64,000 nt of DNA, taken from Tritrichomonas musculus (lineage: Eukaryota; Parabasalia; Tritrichomonadida; Tritrichomonadidae). The position numbers and the translations under genes are program-made. The notes under the pieces were generated by a model that was given only the letters and a program-made list of their open reading frames with translations, made no database searches and was not told the origin of the DNA. Position 1 is the first letter of the stretch. Each line of letters begins with the position of its first letter. The stretch spans positions 4,464,001-4,528,000 of the forward strand of contig JAPFFF010000001.1 of the NCBI GenBank assembly GCA_039105265.1, in the 5' to 3' direction. Below, piece after piece: positions 30,264 through 39,700 of this stretch.

Positions 30264-33200
30264 TTATTTCTTTGCCAACTTTGTTGCAAGCTTTCTTGTT
30301 CTTCTGTCCTTTTTCATAGAATTTATTGTTTCTTCTCTCTTGATTTGATTCCTTCTAATAGCCATTTTCATTTGAAGATCAATGTTTTGCTTGAATAAAT
30401 CTTTAACTCCGAACTTGTGCTTCTCTTCTGGAATGACATCATCATTATGTGGAACATAAGTCTTCAAGTCCTTAATCACATCAGGATCAACGAGATCTTT
30501 CGAGTCGAATTTATTTTTCAAAGTAAACAAGAACAAACAAACTTTTTCAATGATAACTGATACAATTAAATCGGCTGCGCAATAGACTGCAATTTTATTT
30601 CGGAAATCAACTGAAGGGAAAGGAACTGTTTGGAAGAGTTTAAAGAAAAGTGGTTCGTCGATGAAGAGGAGACACATTATAAATATTGAGAAAAGAATAC
30701 TAAAGAAGAGTAATTTGTTTTCAAAGAAACTTTGCATAAATGGTCGTCCTCTATAGTTAGCAATAAAGGTAGTAATTTGCATTTCGTTTGTTAAAATGAA
30801 CATTACAGTATTCATTAAATTTGGTTGGAACTTCACTTTGTAATCAAATGGCTTCTTTTCATAGCCAGTTGAATAGACAAGCCAACGAGCTGAATTTAGT
30901 ATGAAAAGATGGAATGCAAATTGGATTAATACAGTTGTGACCAAATATAAACTGAATTGTGATTCAAAAGGACGTTCACTAGATAATGTTCTTAATGGCT
31001 TAGCCCAAGTAATGGCCATTGAAGCAACTGAAATTCCAACTGCGAAAGAAGTCATTTGCTGGTCTCCAAATTTGACATTCTCAACAAATAAAACTGACAT
31101 TGTAAATGCTGATATCATGCAATTGAGTGAGAGTTGTTTGAATAAATCAATTGTGGATGAAAGAGTAGCTCTTCCAAAACGAATCAAATCAATACATGCA
31201 CTAATTGTTCCTTTCTTTGCAACAAATGGTGCTGCTATTGATACAGCACCAAGTTTTGGATGATATTCATCGTCATCCATTTGAACATCGATCGAATTTT
31301 CGATGACTCCAACACCAACATGAGCTTGCTTAAGGGCACCAACATCATTTGTACCATCACCACACATTAAAGTCCTTTCACCTAATTTTTTGAGCTTAAA
31401 CATAACATCTTCTTTATTTTGGGGCGACATTCTAGCAAAAACGTTGCATTTTTTGACAACTTCAGATAATTCTTTATCATCCATATTTGTTATCGCTTTT
31501 CCTGTATAGCAATGAGCATAAGAATTGTCCTTTAAGTCAAGAGATTCTGGTGGTGCAGGATTTCCGTTAACGTCATTAACTTCATCATCATGAATAATCA
31601 ACTTTTTTTTTCCATTAACGATATGTAGACGAGTAGCAACATGGCAAGCAGTTAAAGGATCATCACCAGTTATCATAACTACTCGATGAGTGGATTTGAG
31701 AAGTTCAACAATTGTATCTTCGGTTCCTCGCTTCATCGGAGAAGAGAAGATTTCGAATCCAGCAAAATTAAGGTTCTCTTCTGCTTGGTCTCTTGTAAAT
31801 GAGGTGAAGTTTGGTGCATTATTTGAAACTTCAGATTGATCAAGTAATCTTGAAGCAAGAGCTAAAACACGGCATCCTTGACGAGTGTAGCTTCTGTAGA
31901 CTTCGTAATAGTTTTCTGGTATCGACTCTAAATGCTCAGCAATGACTTCAGGGGCACCTTTTGCAAGAACATAATAGGTACCTCCTTTTCCACCTGTTTT
32001 TTGAATTTGCGAAATAGTTGACATTCTACGAAGATCAGCGCTGAAATGAAATGTTTTATGATTTGTGATGGATAAAGTCTTTAATTTGGCCTTCGTGGCA
32101 CTTGTTAGAGAAAATCCAAGCGCTTTGAAAGATGTTGCTTCTAGAGAGTCACCGATGAGTTTCCCATCGTTTCCCATCATTAATGATTGGCATCCTCCGA
32201 CAACCATAACTGATTCCTCTGTAAGAATTGTTGGATCTGTTTGATAGTTGCCCATGATTCCTTCGCTTTCTTTGCTTTCATCGTTTTTAGTGGCGTTTTC
32301 AGTAGTTGGGTTTCTACTTTTTCCGATCTCGTCGATTCCAACTAATTGGAAATCTTCAGCAGTAAGTGTTCCGGTCTTGTCGAAGCAACAAACTGAAACT
32401 GTGCCTGCAAATGGAATTCTGAATGGTTCTGTGCAGAAAACTGTTAATTTTGAAAGAGCTAAAAGAGATGCATTGACTGAAAAAGTTAATTCCATGGGTA
32501 GATCAGGTGGGATTGATGATGTCAATATCAGTAAGCATTCTACAATAATTCTGAAGGTGCTAATGGATTTGCTTTGAATTCCATACCATGCAATATATCC
32601 AGATGCAATGATGGCAAATATAGAAAGAAAGCCAAGTAAGTACATTGAATCTCTTGATTCTGCTGAAACACGTTGTGAAGCAAATAAAATTGTTCTTATT
32701 AAGCGGCCTTGTGAACTTCCGAGGCCTGTTGACAAAACATATGCTAGGCATCCCTTTGTTGGGGTGTAAATGTAATTAGGAGCATCACTTGGAACTACTT
32801 GTTCAATTTTAGTACCACCAAATAAAATGTATTTGGTGTCGCGTGATATATTAAGACGATGATCTTTTGGAAGAGAAGATGCTGAATCTTTGACTTGTGG
32901 AGTAGATTCGCCTGTAAGCATAGCTTCATTTGTAACGCAACGTCCTGTAAGAAGAAGGAGGTCAGCAGGAACAAGTCCCTCAGTATTTGAATTGAGTAAA
33001 ATTATATCACCTGGAACTAATTTGTCATTAAAAACAGAGGACCATTGTCCATCACGGTATACATTAAATTTAACTGGTTCGTTCTCAACTCCTCTGAGTT
33101 CAAGTAGGTTGGATTGTCGTGTATTAACTGTGTTAGCTTCAATTATAAACAGTGCTAAAAGCGAAAAGAGAGAGTAAATGAAATATTCATCGAGCATCCA

Positions 33201-33857
33201 GCATAATATTGAAAAAACTTGAAAAACAAAAAATGGTGCCAATACGTGCTCTTTCATTAGTTCCATAAAAGATGGAATAGGTATTTGATATGAATTTGGT
33301 CCGAAGTAATCAAGTCGAGATTTGCTTTCTTCTTTTGTCAATCCTTTTGATTCTAAATATTCACTGATAGGGCAATCAGAGGGATATTTAAGAGGATGAA
33401 ACTCGCCATTAATATATTCTCGCTTCTTTTGTTGAAATATTGCGAATGGAATTGGGGCGTTATTATTAAATTTGACTATTTCTGGAGTACCACGATGGCC
33501 TTTTGGAATGAATAAGACATGGGTGGCGATTTTTTCATCTGATACCTTAATATACTTTAAGAAAGTATTAAAATTAATCGACCAATACGTGAAAAGAAAG
33601 ACAACGCAATGAACGCCAAATACGATAAATGGGCTCATTACTTTCAAAGTATATGGTTCTAGTTTTTCTACATCAAGATGATCAGTAATAAATGCAAATG
33701 TGCCTTCTGATCTTTCGGCTGGCGTATCTGGTAACCAATGTTGACTTAGAAGCTGAACGCATGGGATAATAGTGATTGGATACAATATTGCAAAAATAAT
33801 AACATCTAAGCGTTGCCATACATTTTTAATTTTTAAAAGTTGAAATTGTGGTGGCAT
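30264..33857 (-). CDS. P5A-type ATPase (ATP13A1/Spf1 family), copy 2
   Basis: Protein of 1,197 residues, paralogous along its whole length to the plus-strand P5A gene at 15425. Motifs are complete: TGES, DKTGTLT with Asp493, KGAPE, TGDDPLT and GDGTND. The membrane signature reads PPDLPMEL, with the acidic residue found in other P5A pumps, and the following segment (LSKLTVFCTEPFRIPFAG) is nearly that of human ATP13A1. It is therefore the more canonical of the two copies. The predicted role is ER removal of misinserted transmembrane helices. Tail motifs such as VPHNDDVIPEE correspond to SNDDDIFPEE in copy 1. Divergence between the copies is substantial (many substitutions in every domain), so the duplication is old despite the close spacing. 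Confidence 0.93.
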   Translation of the reverse strand: MPPQFQLLKIKNVWQRLDVIIFAILYPITIIPCVQLLSQHWLPDTPAERSEGTFAFITDHLDVEKLEPYTLKVMSPFIVFGVHCVVFLFTYWSINFNTFLKYIKVSDEKIATHVLFIPKGHRGTPEIVKFNNNAPIPFAIFQQKKREYINGEFHPLKYPSDCPISEYLESKGLTKEESKSRLDYFGPNSYQIPIPSFMELMKEHVLAPFFVFQVFSILCWMLDEYFIYSLFSLLALFIIEANTVNTRQSNLLELRGVENEPVKFNVYRDGQWSSVFNDKLVPGDIILLNSNTEGLVPADLLLLTGRCVTNEAMLTGESTPQVKDSASSLPKDHRLNISRDTKYILFGGTKIEQVVPSDAPNYIYTPTKGCLAYVLSTGLGSSQGRLIRTILFASQRVSAESRDSMYLLGFLSIFAIIASGYIAWYGIQSKSISTFRIIVECLLILTSSIPPDLPMELTFSVNASLLALSKLTVFCTEPFRIPFAGTVSVCCFDKTGTLTAEDFQLVGIDEIGKSRNPTTENATKNDESKESEGIMGNYQTDPTILTEESVMVVGGCQSLMMGNDGKLIGDSLEATSFKALGFSLTSATKAKLKTLSITNHKTFHFSADLRRMSTISQIQKTGGKGGTYYVLAKGAPEVIAEHLESIPENYYEVYRSYTRQGCRVLALASRLLDQSEVSNNAPNFTSFTRDQAEENLNFAGFEIFSSPMKRGTEDTIVELLKSTHRVVMITGDDPLTACHVATRLHIVNGKKKLIIHDDEVNDVNGNPAPPESLDLKDNSYAHCYTGKAITNMDDKELSEVVKKCNVFARMSPQNKEDVMFKLKKLGERTLMCGDGTNDVGALKQAHVGVGVIENSIDVQMDDDEYHPKLGAVSIAAPFVAKKGTISACIDLIRFGRATLSSTIDLFKQLSLNCMISAFTMSVLFVENVKFGDQQMTSFAVGISVASMAITWAKPLRTLSSERPFESQFSLYLVTTVLIQFAFHLFILNSARWLVYSTGYEKKPFDYKVKFQPNLMNTVMFILTNEMQITTFIANYRGRPFMQSFFENKLLFFSILFSIFIMCLLFIDEPLFFKLFQTVPFPSVDFRNKIAVYCAADLIVSVIIEKVCLFLFTLKNKFDSKDLVDPDVIKDLKTYVPHNDDVIPEEKHKFGVKDLFKQNIDLQMKMAIRRNQIKREETINSMKKDRRTRKLATKLAKK

Positions 33858-34249
33858 TAAAATAAAAAGAGTGATTAATTCTTACTCAAAATGTTGATCG
33901 AATGAAAAAATTCTCAAAAAGTGGAGAAAATTCAAATCTTTCAATTTAGATTAATAGTTCGAAAATGATTAATTTTAATCAGAATGATATCCAACGTAAA
34001 ATCAATAATTTAGTGTACATATTTTCGTATTAAATTTTTTGAATGTTGTAGAAATTGAATATTTTGTTAGTTCTCATTTAATTTTTTGATGGAATTGTCC
34101 AAAATAGTATAAATACTCTATATCTCATGCCAAAATGTTAATTGAATCTAAATATGTGATTATATATTTTTACTAATTTTTCAAGTGAATGTTTATTAAT
34201 GGCTCATGAAGAAATATAGCAAAGAATATTAAATCCGGCAGGTTTTGTA
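33858..34249. other. AT-rich spacer, no gene seen
   Basis: About 390 bases between two minus-strand genes, holding the upstream region of the P5A gene and the 3' flank of the HECT gene. Nothing beyond AT-rich filler is visible. Confidence 0.5.
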
Positions 34250-36658
34250 TTATTTAAAGCCAAATCCTTCGCAATTTTCAAGGCATATGGCTAACTTTTG
34301 TTTTAATAATTTACGATCACTATAATCAGGAAGATCAAGTCTATTGAAGCAAGTATGAGCTACAGGCAGCAAATTTTTGGTACTAATTTTCTCAATTTTT
34401 ATATGTAAATTGCCCAATCCGCCAACTGGTGCTGTTTTAGAGCCTGTGATAAAATACAAAAAATTAATTCTTTGATCTTCATTCCATTCATTATCTAATA
34501 AATACCAGAGGTCTATAATGGTTTTACTATCTTTTTTGAAACCTTTCAGAATGGTAGCTTTCTTAAATGAATTCCAATCTAAAGTTTCAATTCCACTTAC
34601 CAATTCGCTGAGTTCAGAAGGATGAAATATTTCCATAATTGGCGTTTTACAAACTAGATTATATCCTTCTTTAAAAGAACTGAATTGTTTTTCAATAGAC
34701 TTATTTAGTTTCCAATCGATATATTTTTGTATATAATCTTCAACATTATCATTTGTAACTGGAGTATTTGATCCATTTTCAATCAATTCAATAACTTTTA
34801 ATGATCCAAAATAATCGATGTTAATTTCGAACATCATTCCTGCATCTTCAACATTATCTCCATTTTCTTTCATACTTAGCATTGATCTTAATGATTCAGC
34901 TGCCTGGTGATCAATTTCATCTAAATCATTTAAATCAAAAACGCAATCCTTAGTTTTCATCAACTTTTTGTACAAAATATTTGGAAAACGAATTGGTAAA
35001 ATAACTTTGTTATTAATTGCAATTCCAATAAATGCTCCAAGAAGAGTGAAATAACGTTCCATGTCAAAGTTTTCATTTCTGAACCAGTAAAATTTGTTAT
35101 CAATTAATTCAAACATTCCATAGTCTGGTGAAAAAATCTTATTTGTCACTAATGTGAAAAATTCACGTGAAACTCCTCCTGCATCGACTCCATCTTCTCC
35201 GATGAACTTCACACTTAGTTTTCCAAAAAGATCTGTATGTTCAGCCACAAGAAGTGCACGAAGTGTATCATCAAGTAGATTATCTCGATGAACTTCAATA
35301 TCTAAACGTGCTTGTCTTCTTTTCTTAACGTTTCTTGAATGTAATAAATTATTATATTCTTCTCCGCCGACATTGTCATAACTGTATGTGAAATCACGAC
35401 TTGATAATCTATTGTCTTCCTCTTCGTCATTTCCTGTGTATTGATCATGAATATCTGATACAAGATCTTCAAGCAAATTCAAAAGTTCATCAGCGGTTAT
35501 ATCATCACTATCCTCTTCGTCACTATCTTCATCATCGCTGTTCGATCTTCTTCTTTGCCTTCTTTGATGACCACGAGATGGCGCAAGTTTAGGAATTGGA
35601 TGTTCTTCTTTATGCATTTCAAAATCATTTAATGTGAATGTTGAATTTACAGTTGGAAGAACAAGATGTGACGATGATGTCAAAGCACATCCTTCAGGAA
35701 TCAATTTGGACTTTTTGATTACACTTATTACTGATGACGTGTATAGTAATGATGGATTCAACGAGATATAGCGGCGAAGCTCACGATTTTTCTGGAATCT
35801 TTTTGATAGAGAATTGTTAGCAAATGAATGATGATTAATAGTATTTCCACTTTTGTCATTTGCTGCAGATAAAATAAAATGTATAAATTTTGACACATTC
35901 CAAACGATATCATCTATTTTAAATTTTTTCGATTCAACATAATCACTTAACGCTTTTTGAGCAACGCAATTTACCTCATTGATTAGAAGTGGACTTTTTG
36001 AAAACATGTCAACTAATAGCAAATGTGCAGATTCAACTAATGACATTACATGGGCAATTAAATTAAAAAGCAGTCTCACGTTGCTGGAAAGAAGATCAAA
36101 AAACATGAATGATATGAAGATAGCACGAATATGAGAAAGTGACTTAAAACAATTTTCAGATGCGGAGGATTTTGAGATTAAATTTGTAATAGTATTGTTA
36201 AGTTTAGTTGAAAGAAAACTTAATCCTTTTGGATTTTGTTTTACAGCTTGAATAAAATCTCTGATTAGTTCTTGAGGTGGGCATATTGAATTAAAATCAT
36301 ATTCGTTTAAATCATAAGAAAAAAGAAATGGATAGCATTCTGAATTAGAAATAATATCAGCAATTTGGGTTTGATTATTAATTTTGGTATTCTTTGAAAA
36401 TGAATTCAAAAAATCGTTAAATATAATAACTTTATCAAAAATTGAAAAATTATATAAGGTATGTGGAAAATTAGGGCATAACTTATTTTCATTTTTATGA
36501 TTTTTTGCTAAATCGTTTGCTTTAGCTCTTAAAGAATCGTCCTCGTCTTCCACAAAAAGAAAATTGGATGACGATTTACAGTAAGGATGATTACATCCCA
36601 GACTAATGCAGCCTTCTTTTAGCTGAAGGTAGTATAAATCGGATAATACTTGAAGCAT
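34250..36658 (-). CDS. UBE3A (E6AP)-like HECT E3 ubiquitin ligase with AZUL zinc finger
   Basis: Protein of 802 residues. The N terminus (about 10-65) has LKEGCISLGCNHPYC and, further on, NKLCPNFP, the Cys spacing of the AZUL zinc finger that is specific to UBE3A and binds proteasome subunit Rpn10. A helical middle with an acidic Ser/Asp-rich linker (about 370-420) follows. The HECT domain (about 455-802) includes VKFIGEDGVDAGGVSREFF and FLYFITGSKTAPVGG. The catalytic Cys770 is in HTCFNRLDLPDY, 32 residues from the end, the same distance as in human UBE3A. The combination of AZUL and HECT argues for true orthology. It should form ubiquitin thioesters and transfer ubiquitin to substrates near the proteasome. 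Confidence 0.9.
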   Translation of the reverse strand: MLQVLSDLYYLQLKEGCISLGCNHPYCKSSSNFLFVEDEDDSLRAKANDLAKNHKNENKLCPNFPHTLYNFSIFDKVIIFNDFLNSFSKNTKINNQTQIADIISNSECYPFLFSYDLNEYDFNSICPPQELIRDFIQAVKQNPKGLSFLSTKLNNTITNLISKSSASENCFKSLSHIRAIFISFMFFDLLSSNVRLLFNLIAHVMSLVESAHLLLVDMFSKSPLLINEVNCVAQKALSDYVESKKFKIDDIVWNVSKFIHFILSAANDKSGNTINHHSFANNSLSKRFQKNRELRRYISLNPSLLYTSSVISVIKKSKLIPEGCALTSSSHLVLPTVNSTFTLNDFEMHKEEHPIPKLAPSRGHQRRQRRRSNSDDEDSDEEDSDDITADELLNLLEDLVSDIHDQYTGNDEEEDNRLSSRDFTYSYDNVGGEEYNNLLHSRNVKKRRQARLDIEVHRDNLLDDTLRALLVAEHTDLFGKLSVKFIGEDGVDAGGVSREFFTLVTNKIFSPDYGMFELIDNKFYWFRNENFDMERYFTLLGAFIGIAINNKVILPIRFPNILYKKLMKTKDCVFDLNDLDEIDHQAAESLRSMLSMKENGDNVEDAGMMFEINIDYFGSLKVIELIENGSNTPVTNDNVEDYIQKYIDWKLNKSIEKQFSSFKEGYNLVCKTPIMEIFHPSELSELVSGIETLDWNSFKKATILKGFKKDSKTIIDLWYLLDNEWNEDQRINFLYFITGSKTAPVGGLGNLHIKIEKISTKNLLPVAHTCFNRLDLPDYSDRKLLKQKLAICLENCEGFGFK

Positions 36659-36785
36659 TTAATTTGTCAGAGATCATTTTCAAAACTTATTTGCTTTTAT
36701 AATTTCAATTTTTTGTGTAATAAAAATCGTTTTTTGAGGAATACGTTTATTAATAAAGTATTTGAAATTTGATAAATTTTTCTTA

Positions 36786-39700
36786 ATGGAACAATCTGAG
36801 CTAAATGAAGCAACATTAGAAAAAATAATTCAAGAGCTCAGAGATGATATAGAACAACGAACAAATACATTTAATGCAAAGGATATTGCTATTTTTTCTG
36901 GAACGATTCCATATATAACAACAATGCTAGAATATCGTAACCAAAGAGAAAATTTTTTAAATAGACTGGAAAATATGAGACATAGCCTTATTCCACAATT
37001 TTATTCCGACGAATTAATAAATAAATGCCAAAAAATTCCTCAAATATCAACCGAATCACCACAATTGATAATTAATTTTTTTAAAGATGAAGTTAGCAGA
37101 GTTGATTATGTACGTCAACATATTTTATCTAATTTTCAAAATAATATTGAACTATTATCTGAAAACGAAATTACATTAGAAAATTATATGGTAGATATTT
37201 CAAGCGTTTTAAAGCAATATAGATTAACTATAGATAAAATTTCATCACAAACAACAATGTCATATTCTGTTGACGATTTAATTGTTATGATTAGATTAAT
37301 GTACATTAAACATGCAAGAGAAAGTTTTCTGAAAACGCTTTTTCTTGAATTTAAGCAATTTCCGTTGACAAACAGGCATTTAATAGTTACTAATTGCTTT
37401 TCATATGTTGAGGATGATTTAAATAAGTCAAGTCATAGTGCAAACCCAGATGTTCCATATCTTTTATCAACTATAGAAGATCTTAATAATGATTTGGGCA
37501 GGCTTGCTTCCAGATTTGGTGTTAAACCTAATTTTGAAGTTGAAGATGGGCAACTATTTCTTTATTACTGTGATCAAAAATTCACATCAGTTTGGAATAA
37601 AATCATTAATTTACAAAACAAAAAAATTAACGTTCCTGAAGTTGGACCAAAAATTAACAAATCCTACTATGCTATTATTGATGAAGAGTTATGTAAACAA
37701 GCTGTTACAGATGAAAAACTTGTTCAGCTTTTAAAAATTTATTTTGATGACAATGATCGTGATTTAAATCATTACGTTAAAGTTAATTCAGAAGGATATA
37801 ATCAACTTGTTGGTATTAAAATTACTTCGCAGTTAACAAGTGGTTTACTTAAAAGAAAGGAGCAGTTGCCAATTGATCGTATATCTTGTTGGTTTCGAAT
37901 GAGAATTTTATATGTGAAATATTTATTTATGGCTATTTTATCTCATTATAATTATTTTGAAGCAATTAAATACAATCTTATTAACAAAAAGTTTAAATGG
38001 AGAGCATCCCCAAGTTTTTCAAATTTGGTTGATGTTGTTGATATCGAAACAGACGAAGTTGTGATTTTAGAAAATGCTCAAAAAAGATTTTCAGATTTTA
38101 AGTCGACAATGACATCAGTTATTTCTTACTATACAGTTCAATATGAAAATTTGAATAATGATGAAGAAGTCAAACGAACTAAAATAATTGATAAACATTC
38201 GATGATTGAAAAATTTCTTGAATATGAATTAAGATATTGTAATGCCAAAAAAAGCATCATCCAAAATTTATACGAATGTAATTATCATCAAAAATCAGAT
38301 GATGTTATTCACCAAATATATGAAATTGTTTCTGAAAGGCCAAGATATCATATGTCGTTATACACGTCGTTTGAATATTCTTATAAGCTCGCAGTTAATA
38401 TTATGGAAACTCAAGCAAGTATAATATCATCATTATACTATTTTCAAATTATGCATGAAAGACAAATCTCAGTTCAATTGCCTTCAAAAATGCCTCTTTT
38501 TTATCGTCCGTTTCTTTTAAAGTGTAATATGGCTTTTCGCCAATTTAATGAATCTTTTCCATTATCTCCATTTGAAGTGTATCAATTTCTCCCATTTATA
38601 GCAAAATTCATAAGACTTGGTAAAGAAGTAGCTCTTGACATTTCTGAAGGAATTGACTTCCGCGATCTACAATTTATCGATTATATGCATTTTTCTGTTC
38701 TTCAAAAAATGAAAAGTACAATTGCAAATTTCACTTCTAAAGGAATTTTTCCTTTTGAGTACAAACACTATCCATTTTCATGTGATTTATCAGATTCTGT
38801 TTTTACATTAAATGCGAGTTTATATGTTAATGATTTAAACGCAATTGAAAATTTGATTGATTTAATTCCAGAGGTTAAAAGGCTTCGCTTTTGTCTCACT
38901 TATATTCGTTTTTTGCATCTTTCGTGGAAAATACAAAAATTAATCATTAAAAGTGATTTACTTCAGAAAGTTTATATGTCGCAAGCAGCACAAAATGGCA
39001 TTTCGGATACAAAAATATTTGCACAATCTTTTTCATATATCGCAACTCAAGAATTAATAGATGTTCAAGATCAATTTGCGAATGAGAAACTTCTCGAATT
39101 TGCATTAGTTGACTATGAAGCCCCCGAATTTAATTTCAGTGATAAAAAAAGTTTAGCCAAAATTATTTCAAATGGCGATCTAACTAAATTACAAAGAATT
39201 TATCAATTCCAGAAATTTCATTGCTTTATTTTAGAAATAGCTGGACGTTACAATTATTTATATCTTGATAATGAATTTTTAATTGCTCATTTTGGCTTGG
39301 AGACAGAAGATGTTAATGCTGAAGAAGAAGAAGACATCGATCTTTTTTTAACGCAAGCAGGTGATGTTCACGATGAGTTAATTGATAGTCAAGAAAAGTT
39401 TGATGTAACTGATTCGAATATGGCTTTTGTTCGTTCTTTTCTTGCAACAAAATTACTTTTTGATTCTCAATATATGGTTGAAAATGTCAAAAAAGCAAAC
39501 AAAATGAAAGATTATTTCTTTCTTAACATTCGGGCTCAAAAATTGCTCATAAGATCGCTTATTAGTGCTCAAGCCAAAATATCGCCAATGAATGATGAGC
39601 AACTTTATCAACTTTACTTTTCAGAAATGGTTGATTCATTTTCAGCCTTTTCCTATCGTCTTGAAGTAGCCAATGTTTGCAGGCTTGAAAGACAAGTTTT

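Noticed and set aside
36762-36785. TTG at 36762 as the start of the large coiled-coil gene.
   Set aside because: A standard ATG follows eight codons later, and nothing in the sequence supports a non-ATG start.
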